Positions 22,166 to 30,561 of a stretch of DNA of 64,000 bases are shown here, in pieces. The notes below the pieces were generated by a model, which was not told where the DNA came from, did not search any database, and worked only from the letters and a program-made list of their open reading frames with translations. Both the position numbers and the translations under genes were made by a program. The DNA lies in contig JAOANR010000015.1 of the NCBI GenBank assembly GCA_030278955.1, positions 16,911,917 to 16,975,916 on the forward strand. Reading direction: 5' to 3'. This DNA is from Hygrophila difformis. Taxonomy: Eukaryota > Streptophyta > Magnoliopsida > Lamiales > Acanthaceae. Each line of letters starts with the position of its first letter. Within the stretch, counting starts at the first letter, position 1.

Positions 22166-25100
22166 TGTTATCGCTGGGACGCGACGAACAATAAATAGTA
22201 ACCCTTTGCAGGCTAAGACGGCTGAATCTGAATAAATTCTACCGTAAGATTGCGTCTTTCAATAACTAAAAACAATGAACAAGAATGGATTTCTTGCCCA
22301 CTGCGAATTACAAGAACTAGCTATTACAACTACGAAGGAGACTACGGAAACTAAAGCTATGAACTAATTCTACGAACTAAGAAAAAGATAAAAACTCCTG
22401 TGGAGTGTTGAGTTGTGTGTTGATGTCCTTTCCTTCTGCAATAAGGTAGTATTTATAGACGCTTTGTGTAACCGCTTTCCCTAGCACGTCTGTGGGAAAT
22501 AACTGCTCCGTTCAATGACTTGCCTTCGCTTTCTCTTCCACAACCCTCTGGCTTGCCTGGTGTCTCCTTTGAGGCTTGATTAGTCTTGTGTCATTCCAAG
22601 GCTCGAAACTAAGTCTGAGCTGGCCTTTGGTTGGTTATAGCTCGTCTATTGGGCGGTTGCACATCCTTTGGGCATATCAAGGGGATGGTCAAGTCATATT
22701 CCCTTGGTCGACCACTACATCCCCTTGGTCGACCATGGACCCTTCCATGGGGTGTGGGAATGTTCCTCCCCCTGTTCAGGCTTCCTGTAGGTCTTATAAC
22801 ACCTTTCTGGCCATCCCGGGCCCGTTCGGAGCACTTAAACACTAAAAAGGAGGACCTTTCCCCATTGGACTCCTCTTGGTCGACCACTACATCCCCTTGG
22901 TCGACCATGGACCCTTCCATGGAGTGTGGGCATGTTCCTCCCCCTGTCCAAGCTTCCTGTAGGTCGTATAACACCTTTTTGGCCCATCCCGGGCCCGTTC
23001 GGAGTACTTAAACACTAAAAAGGAGGACCTTTCCCATGGGACTCCTCTTGGTCGACCACTACAGCCCCTTGGTCGACCATGGACTCTCCCATGGGGTGTG
23101 GTCATGTTCCTCCCCTGTCCAGGCTTCCGGTTGGTCGTCTAACCCCTTTCTGGCCATTCTGGGCCCATTCGGAGCACTTAAACACTAAACAGAAGGACCT
23201 TTCCCATGGGACTCCTCTTGGTCGACCATTATAGCCCCTTGGTCGTCCATGGACCCTCCCATGGGGTGTAGGCATGTTCCTCCCCTTGTCCAGGCTTCCT
23301 GCAGGTCGTATAACCCCTTTCAGGCCATTCCGGGCCCATTCGGGTCGCTTAAACACTGAAGAGAAGGACCTTTCCCCCTGAAACTACTCTTGGTCGATCA
23401 CTCCAGCCCCTTGGTCGACCATGGGACCTTTCATGGGGTATGGGCATGTCCCTCCCCCTTTTCAGGCTTCCGGTATGCCGTATAACTCCTTTCTGGCCAT
23501 TCCGGGCCCGTTCGGAGCACTTAAACACTAAACAGAAGGACCTTTCCCCATGAGACTCTCTTGGTCGACCACTACAGCCCCTTGGTCGACCATGGACCTT
23601 TCAATGGGGTGTGGGCATGTTCCTCCCCCTGTCCAGGCTTCTGGTAGGTCGTACAGCTCCTTTCTGGCCATCCCGGGCCCATTCGGAGCATTTAAACACT
23701 AAAAAAGGAGGACCTTTCCCATGGGACTCCTCTTGGTCGACCACTATAGCCCCTTGGTCATCCATGGACCCTCCCATGGGGTTTAGGCATGTTCCTCCCC
23801 TTGTCCAGGCTTCATGTAGGTCGTATAACCCCTTTCAGGCCATTCCGGGCCCATTCAGGTCGCTTAAACACTGAAGAGAAGGACCTTTCCCCCTGAAACT
23901 CCTCTTGGTCGACCACTCCAGCCCCTTGGTCGACCATGGGACCTTTCATGGGGTATGGGCATGTCCCTCCCCCTTTTCAGGCTTCCGGTAGGCCGTATAA
24001 CTCCTTTCTGGCCATTCCGGGCCCGTTCGGAGCACTTAAACACTAAACAGAAGGACCTTTCCCCATGAGAATCTCTTGGTCGACCACTAAAGCCCCTTGG
24101 TCGACCATGGACCTTTCAATGGGGTGTGGGCATGTTCCTCCCCCTGTCCAGGCTTCTGGTAGGTCGTACAGCTCCTTTCTGGCCATCCCGGGCCCATTCG
24201 GAGCATTTAAACACTAAAAAAGGAGGACCTTTCCCATGGAAATCCTCTTGGTCGACCACTACAGCCCCTTGGTCGACCATGGACCCTCCCATGGGGTTTG
24301 GGAATGTTCCTCCCCTGTCCAGGCTTCCGGTAGATCGTATAACCCCTTTCTGGCCATCCCGGGCCCATTCGGAGCACTTAGACACTAAAAATGAGAACTT
24401 TTCCCATGGGACTCCTCTTGGTCGACCACTACAGCCCCTTGGTCGACCATGGACCCTCCCATGGGGTTTGGACATGTTCCTCCCCCTGTCTAGGCTTCCG
24501 GTAGGTCGTATAACCCCTTTCTGGCCATCCCGGGCCCATTCGGAGCACTTAGACACTAAAAAGGAGGACTTTTCCCATGGGACTCCTCTTGGTCGACCAC
24601 TACATCCCTTTGGTCGACCATGGACCCTCCCATGGGGTGTGGTCATGTTCCTCCACCTGTCCAGGCTTCTGGTAGGTCGTATAGCTCCTTTCTGGCCACC
24701 CCGGGCCCATTCGGAGCACTTAAACACTAAAAACGGATGATCTTTCCCATGGGACTCCTCTTGGTCGACCATTACAGCCCCTTGGTCGACCATGGACCAT
24801 GCCATGGGGTGTGGACATGTTCTTCCCCTTGTCCAGGCTTCCGGTAGGTCGTATAACCCATTTCTGGCCATTCCGGGCCCATTCAGAGCACTTAAACAAT
24901 GAAGAGGAGTTCCCATGTCCATGGCATATCTTGTGGTCGACCAAGACACTCTTCTTGGTCGACCAGAGACCCCCCATGGCATGTAGCTTATCCCCAGTCT
25001 ATACCTGTGGGTGTCCAGGCGACCCGGGATGACTGTAGGATAATTGTGTTGCCTTGCCAAGTAATCTATATATTTATTATATATATATATATATGTTTTT

Positions 25101-25223
25101 ATTTGCCATTAAAATATTTTTATTCAATTAATCAAGTAATTTAATTATTCTGGCCAACTAAATTGCCCAAATTAAATTACTTAAATCCCAATTTTTCCGG
25201 ATATAATATTTTTGGTGATAACA
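22166..25223 (-). repeat. 3' LTR of the Tat element
   Basis: 3058 bp, TG...CA ends with TGTTATC/GATAACA inverted termini. Apart from about 530 bp on the left and 280 bp on the right, it is filled by a 13-unit tandem array (see 22704-24930). Many differences from the other LTR, including array rearrangement, indicate an older insertion than the Athila element. Confidence 0.93.
22704..24930. repeat. 13-unit ~172-bp tandem array in the 3' LTR
   Basis: Units start with TTGGTCGACCA at 22704, 22876, 23048, 23219, 23390, 23561, 23733, 23905, 24076, 24249, 24419, 24589 and 24761. Each unit holds two palindromes GGTCGACC about 22 bp apart, CCATGG, CCCATGGGG-like words and GGGCCCATTCGG. Units 4-6 and 7-9 are two copies of a three-unit higher-order repeat (types X, Y, Z told apart by CTGAAGAG, CCTTTCATGGGG and CCTTTCAATGGGG). 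Long ORFs on both strands here are products of the repeat. Confidence 0.93.
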
Positions 25224-25234
25224 ATTTGCCCCTC
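25224..25234 (-). other. Polypurine tract of the Tat element
   Basis: On the minus strand, GAGGGGCAAAT lies directly before the 3' LTR, where plus-strand DNA synthesis is primed. Confidence 0.7.
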
Positions 25235-25352
25235 GATTCAAACATTTAAATAAATTTTAAATATTTGAATCAAATATTCAGGCATATCTTAAATATTGAA
25301 TAAAAATATTTAAGCCCTAACAGGCTCTGGCCCAAGAAATCTTATTGTTCTA

Positions 25353-25673
25353 TAAAATGCCCAATTTTTTGCTTTGGCCAGATTTCTGCATATTTTTTCT
25401 TGTTGGCCGCCCCTTTCTTCTCATCAGGCACACAAGAGATTTATTCTTCTTCAACAAGTGCGGTCACATAGGATCACTTCAACCTGAAAACTAAAATATC
25501 TCTTCTTAACTTCACGCTTGACCATGTTTTAGTCGGCCAAATGGTTAGGGTTTGAAGGAATTTCGGCACCGTCTTGTTGTATCTCCCCAATAAAAGGCGA
25601 CTTATTTCCTCTCACGATATCATCCCACTTCAACATCTCCCACATTCAATACTTCGCCACTACTTTTACGGTC
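25353..25673 (+). promoter_or_regulatory. Candidate promoter and leader of the antisense ORF
   Basis: A TATA-like CTATAAAATG at about 25351-25360 lies 320 bp before the antisense ORF start. A second, AATAAAAGG, lies near 25589. The intervening leader is pyrimidine-rich. The call rests on motif and position only. Confidence 0.35.
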
Positions 25674-26183
25674 ATGTCTAGGCTGCCACAAGCAGTTACC
25701 CCTGATAATTGGTTGGGGCAACTCCAACCATTCCTTGTGGGCAATCACCTTGATGGAGATAACGCAGATGACCTAGAAATCCTTCTTTCGGATATGGTTA
25801 CCAGTTTGTCATTTTCCATCCGAGGGAAGCGGACTCTGGACCGATGTTTGGACTACTTGGAGCGGCTTCAGCTAGACTATACTCGGGCAGTGGAGGACGT
25901 CGACAGATGCAACGAAGCTGAGCATCTGCTCTGTCGACAGAAATGTCAATTAGAGGACATCATAGGCTACCTTGATGAGCACGAAGATTTGGGCGTTCAT
26001 CTACGGCCTTTCTTGGACTTTCAAAGCACCCTCAGTGAAGTGCTCGAGGATCTCACCCAACAACGTCACACATACCAAAGCGAGGTTAAGGAATTCCAGA
26101 CAAACTGGGAGGACTTGCTCCCGCAGCTTCAGGCTCTGACCGACGAACATCCTATTCCCAGGGTTGTTCGTCGGTTCCATTGA
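25674..26183 (+). CDS. Antisense ORF (aORF) of the Tat element, 169 aa
   Basis: An uninterrupted ATG-to-TGA ORF on the strand opposite gag-pol, lying between the integrase end and the 3' LTR. The product is acidic, Leu-rich and largely helical by eye (LDRCLDYLERLQLDY, EDVDRCNEAEHLL), with no signal peptide or membrane segment. I recognise no domain. Antisense ORFs at exactly this place have been reported for Tat-lineage elements of other plants, and their function is unknown. It is intact although the sense ORFs have stops, which may mean selection or simply chance over 510 bp. It stops 7 bp before the end of the integrase frame on the other strand (26190), so the two genes converge. Confidence 0.75.
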   Translation: MSRLPQAVTPDNWLGQLQPFLVGNHLDGDNADDLEILLSDMVTSLSFSIRGKRTLDRCLDYLERLQLDYTRAVEDVDRCNEAEHLLCRQKCQLEDIIGYLDEHEDLGVHLRPFLDFQSTLSEVLEDLTQQRHTYQSEVKEFQTNWEDLLPQLQALTDEHPIPRVVRRFH

Positions 26184-26189
26184 TCGCCT

Positions 26190-27764
26190 TCATTCTGTAT
26201 TCACTTCCCAATACAATGGGAAATATTTTTTCAAATAACGAGCATTTATGCTCTCATGCTTTTGTTTTCCATCCTTGTTAATAAGTGCAAATGCTCCATT
26301 TCCAAGATCAGTTTGGATGATGTAAGGTCCTTCCCAATTGGGAGACCATTTCCCAAGTTCGTCGTTTTTCTTTTGTAATGGCAAAACAGTTTTCCAAACT
26401 AAATCACCAACATGAAATGGATTGGCTCTAACCCATTTATTGTAATACCGAGCCCTTCGTTGGGCTTCTCTTTCTATATTATCAATTGCTTTTAATCAGT
26501 CAGAGCTAGTTTGTTCTAATTCCCTCATAAGCATAGTCTCATGGACATCACTCGGAATTGTCCCCACATTCATTGTACGACTATTGGGCACCGTGATTTC
26601 CATGGGCAGCACTGCATCTTGGCCATAAGTTAGCCTATATGGAGTGAATCCTGTGGCAGTACTTTTGGTATTTTGACAGGCCCATAACGCCGTGGACAAA
26701 TTCTCATGCCATTTCCTAGGCTTGTCCTCAATCATTTTCTTGATAATACTAATTAAAATTTTATTGGCCGATTCGGCCTGGCCATTTGCTTGAGGATAGT
26801 AGGGGGATGAGTGGTAAAGCTTGATCTTAAATGAAGCTAAGTAATCAGTGAATTGCTCCCCAACAAACACTGTCCCCCTATCTGTGGTGATACTGTGAGG
26901 TATCCCATACTGATGAATAATATGTGAGTCGATGAAATCAATAACATCCTTCTGAGCTACTGATTTCAAAGGAATAGCCTCCACCCACTTAGTAAAATAA
27001 TCTGCCGCTACGATAATAAACTTATGTCCCTTGCTCGAGGGCGGATGGATCATCCCTATGACGTCCATGGCCCAAGATTTAAAGGGCCATGGTTTGATCA
27101 TATAATTCAAGTCACACACAGGGACGTGTCTAAGATTAGCATGCCTCTGGCATGCCTCACACCCTTGGGCATATTTAATACAATCTTCATATATTGTAGG
27201 CCAATAGTATCCATACCTATGAATAGTCCATCGCATGTTCAGGCCTGCCCTATGAGCTCCGCAAATGCCCTCATGGACCTCTGCCATAACTTTCTTGGCT
27301 TCTGTTGGCCCTAAACATAACAGAAGAACATCTTCAATTGTTCGCTTATATAAATCGTCCCCAATAAGGATAAACCTTAAAGCCTTAGCCTTAAGTTTCT
27401 TATCATCAGTCTGGGGATTTTTAAAATAAGCAATGATCTCTGATCTCCAGTCAGATGGCAGCAATGCCATAGCGTCATTGCGTAGTGGTGGAAGTAGGGT
27501 TGCCCACCCGGGTGCCGTAATATCATTATTTAGTGGCGGAAGTAGGGTTGCCCCCCCGGGTGCCACAGTGTCGTTATCTAGCGGCGGAAGTAGTATTGCC
27601 TCCCCGGGTGCCATACTATCTGACTCATCAGGCATGAGACTATCTACTTCCCTTTGGTTTCCCTCTACGCAAGGTGTTTCATTCCCTTCGCGGGGTTTTT
27701 CACCACTAGGTATGGAGGTTGTTAGTTCGTTGATCTCCCCCTTAGGGCGATATTTTGAGGCGAG
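26190..27764 (-). pseudogene. Tat integrase with one nonsense codon, plus N-terminal linker
   Basis: The frame continues from the RNase H ORF after a TAG at 27767-27765. A linker carries three imperfect copies of an APGxATLLPPL repeat (about 27480-27625). The HHCC zinc domain (HEGICGAHRAG...CEACQRH) and the catalytic D,D,E core (AMDVIG, TTDRGTVF, QANGQAESANK) are present. A TGA at 26498-26496 interrupts the C-terminal part; the same frame then continues to 26190 with the GPYIIQTDLGNGAFAL segment typical of the gypsy integrase C-terminus. Integrase inserts the cDNA into the host genome. Without readthrough this copy would make a protein lacking its last ~100 residues. Confidence 0.9.
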
Positions 27765-29804
27765 CTAAGCCAAGCGATTGGCTTCTTCATTTTCGTCACG
27801 TGAGATTTGTTCGAACGTCACGTCCGCAATTTTAGCTAATAAGTCATGAACCCGGTTTTGATATCCCATCAGGGTGGAATTCTTACAACCATAGGCCCCA
27901 AGCACTTGGTTGATAACTAATTGCGAATCTCCCTTAATAATCACGGCTTGGGCCTTCCTCATAATCAATGTTTCCAACCCTAAAATGAGGGCTTCGTATT
28001 CTGCTGAATTATTAGTCATTGGTCCCAATTCTATATAGACTTTAATCTTTTGTCGATTGGGACCATAAATACTAACTCCAGCCCCTGCTCGAGTATTAGT
28101 TGCAGAGCCATCGAAGTATAAGACCCATGGTGCTGTGCCTACACATTCAATTTCCAAATCCCATTCCTCATTGAGGTCGATGGAATGGTCGGCCAAGAAT
28201 TCTGCCACCACTTGTCCCTTTATGGCTGTGATAGGAACGTGATTTAAGGAAAATGGGGTTAATTTCACCGCCCAATCCAATAATCGACCTTTCATTCGAG
28301 GTCTCTTAAGTAAAAATTTAATAATGTTGTGCTTAGTCACTACGTCAGTGTCCCTAGGCAGGATATAGTGTTCGAGTTTTGTGCAAGCATACACCAAGGA
28401 GAAACATAGTTTCTCCACAAAATGATAATTCAACTCGGGCCCTGCAAATGTTTTGCTCAGATAATATATGGCCCTTTCTTTTCCATCATCCCAATCTTGT
28501 GCCAATAAACAGCCAATGGCTACATCAGATGAAGCCAAATAAAGTTTTAGTCTTTTGTCTGGCCTAGGCGGTACAAGAACAGGAGGGTTGATGAGTGATG
28601 TCTTGATCACTTCTAGGGCTTCATCTTGCTCAGGACCCCATTCAATGTTAGGTTCTGTTTTTCCTTTAAGCAATTTTGTTAGAGGTTTCATTTTACCAGC
28701 AACGTTGGCTATGAACCTTCTAAGGTAATTAACCTTTCCCAATAAGCTTTGTACTTCTTTAATTGTTCGGGGTGGAGGAATGTTGATGATAGCCTTAGCT
28801 TTATTTGCATCAACCTCTATCCCTCGTTGATGAATGAGAAAACCCAAGAAATTGCCAGCCGACACCCCAAAGGCACATTTCGTAGGGTTCATTTTAAGGT
28901 TATATTTCCTCATTCTGACAAATGCTTCCTCTAGGTCTACTAGATGTTGGCTAAACTCTGATGATTTGATGATTACATCATCAATATATACTTCCAAAGT
29001 TTTGCCAATTAAATCATGGAATATGGTGTTCATTGCCCTTTGGTAGGTTGCTCCGGCATTTTTCAAACCGAAAGGCATTACCACCCACTCATATATTCCT
29101 ATAGCTCCAGGACATCTGAATGCCGTCTTGGCAATGTCCTCTTCAGCCAGGTTAATCTGATTATATCCAGCATAGCCGTCCATTAAGGATAGGATTTTAT
29201 GGCCAGCTGCTGCATCAATCAACATGTCAGCAATGGGCATGGTATACTCGTCCTTGGGTGTGGCCAAGTTCAAGTCCCTAAAGTCTATACAGACTCTCAT
29301 TTTACCATTCTTCTTGGTAACAGGGACGATATTAGACAGCCACTCGGCATATCTACAAGGCCGGATGAATTTGGCATCCAACAACTTTTTAATTTCTTCA
29401 GTAATCTTAGGCATCAATTCGGGGTTAAAACGTCTAGGAGCTTGTTTTACCGGTCGATAATTGGGCTTAATAGGGAGACAATGTTCTATTAGTTTCCTAT
29501 CCAGCCCTGGCATATCAGTATAATCCCAAGCAAGGCAATCCTGATGTTTTGCCACTAATTGTGCCAATTCATCTTGTTGGTCTCTTGTCAGTAAACCACT
29601 GACCATTATTGGTCGTTGTTTCTCCTCATTGGCAATATTAAACTCAACCAATGGGTCCTGCGCATACACTGTTGGCTCAGGTTTCTCTAATAACTCTGGC
29701 CATTCATACACATAGTTTTTAGGTTCAGTCCCTTCTTGGCATGAATTTAAAGAAATAACTGGCAATGAATCGGAAATAATAACTTCATTAATCAGACTCG
29801 ACAT
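27765..29804 (-). CDS. Tat reverse transcriptase, RNase H and second RNase H
   Basis: The first ATG of this frame is 29804. The RT domain runs from about residue 100 to 330 with VCIDFRDLNLATPKDEYTMP and the catalytic YIDDVIIKS. The first RNase H (YLASSDVAIGCLLAQD) is the usual Ty3/gypsy one. A second RNase H follows (WVLYFDGSATNTRAGAGVSI, then NNSAEYEALILGLE and IKGDSQLVINQ), the archaeal-like copy that marks the Tat lineage. The ORF ends at TAG just before the integrase linker, in the same frame. RT copies the RNA into DNA and RNase H removes the RNA strand. All catalytic motifs look intact. Confidence 0.92.
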   Translation of the reverse strand: MSSLINEVIISDSLPVISLNSCQEGTEPKNYVYEWPELLEKPEPTVYAQDPLVEFNIANEEKQRPIMVSGLLTRDQQDELAQLVAKHQDCLAWDYTDMPGLDRKLIEHCLPIKPNYRPVKQAPRRFNPELMPKITEEIKKLLDAKFIRPCRYAEWLSNIVPVTKKNGKMRVCIDFRDLNLATPKDEYTMPIADMLIDAAAGHKILSLMDGYAGYNQINLAEEDIAKTAFRCPGAIGIYEWVVMPFGLKNAGATYQRAMNTIFHDLIGKTLEVYIDDVIIKSSEFSQHLVDLEEAFVRMRKYNLKMNPTKCAFGVSAGNFLGFLIHQRGIEVDANKAKAIINIPPPRTIKEVQSLLGKVNYLRRFIANVAGKMKPLTKLLKGKTEPNIEWGPEQDEALEVIKTSLINPPVLVPPRPDKRLKLYLASSDVAIGCLLAQDWDDGKERAIYYLSKTFAGPELNYHFVEKLCFSLVYACTKLEHYILPRDTDVVTKHNIIKFLLKRPRMKGRLLDWAVKLTPFSLNHVPITAIKGQVVAEFLADHSIDLNEEWDLEIECVGTAPWVLYFDGSATNTRAGAGVSIYGPNRQKIKVYIELGPMTNNSAEYEALILGLETLIMRKAQAVIIKGDSQLVINQVLGAYGCKNSTLMGYQNRVHDLLAKIADVTFEQISRDENEEANRLA

Positions 29805-29892
29805 ATACAATTATTTTCGCAGAAATTAATATTTCTGGCTATCGAGCCACTTACAGATCACACTAACTAATAGAAAACATACCCCTGCCTTG

Positions 29893-30498
29893 TTAACTTA
29901 CAGGCATGGGGCATGCACTGACGATACCACTCATGCTAATTGGTGGTATAGCAGATTCATAGAGTACGGCATCGCTTGTGCTGTTGCCGATGTATCCCTG
30001 AAATGGATTTTGATGAGCATTGACGGTGATCACTTCTGAGCCCTCCCAGAACAAGAGTTTTTGGTGTAGGGTGGAGGGGACGCACTTAGCAGTATGAATC
30101 CAATCACGACCAAGTAGTATCGAATACGTGGTGGGGGTATCCACTACGAACAGAACAGTTGATACGACCTTGGGTCCGACGCCAATTTGTGCAGTCAGCA
30201 TGCCCAATGGTTTGGTAGTGTGCCCATTGAACCCTGCCAACTCTAAATCAGCTTCCACTAGGTCCTCTTTGGTCTTCCCGATCTTCTTGAGCGTGGTAAG
30301 TGGTATGATGTTGTAAACCGCCCCATTGTCCACGAACACCCTGTTGAACATTCTCCCGTTGATGTGGGCTTGGACGTACAATGGCTTGAGATGTCGTGGA
30401 GCATCTATGGGTAGTGGTTCAAAGATTATGGGAGGAACGTCCTCACACATTACCTCTGGCTCGTCATCATCATATGCGGAATGGATGTAAGCCCACAT
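29893..30498 (-). CDS. Tat aspartic protease region
   Basis: A 201-aa frame continuing in phase from gag after a single TAG. The retropepsin-like core reads FVDNGAVYNIIP, with DNGA in place of the common DTGA/DSGA, followed by TYSILLGRDWIH, the usual second half of the fold. It would cleave the polyprotein. The frame ends at TAA 90 bp before the RT ATG, and RT is in another frame. A perfect donor-like GTAAGT overlaps the final codons (29901-29896). Confidence 0.85.
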   Translation of the reverse strand: MWAYIHSAYDDDEPEVMCEDVPPIIFEPLPIDAPRHLKPLYVQAHINGRMFNRVFVDNGAVYNIIPLTTLKKIGKTKEDLVEADLELAGFNGHTTKPLGMLTAQIGVGPKVVSTVLFVVDTPTTYSILLGRDWIHTAKCVPSTLHQKLLFWEGSEVITVNAHQNPFQGYIGNSTSDAVLYESAIPPISMSGIVSACPMPVS

Positions 30499-30561
30499 AG
30501 GTTCTTCTAAAGACTTGACACTGGCATTGTCCTGTTCAACCTCCAGTTCTGGTACATTAAC

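Noticed and set aside
22704..24930. CRISPR-like regular repeats
   Set aside because: The whole 172-bp unit is repeated, with no unique spacers, and the context is a plant LTR. It is a tandem array.
22609..25060. Long ORFs on both strands in the 3' LTR array (up to 314 aa)
   Set aside because: They are translations of the ~172-bp tandem units, occur on both strands, and recur in the other LTR at 33980-36330. No domain; not genes.
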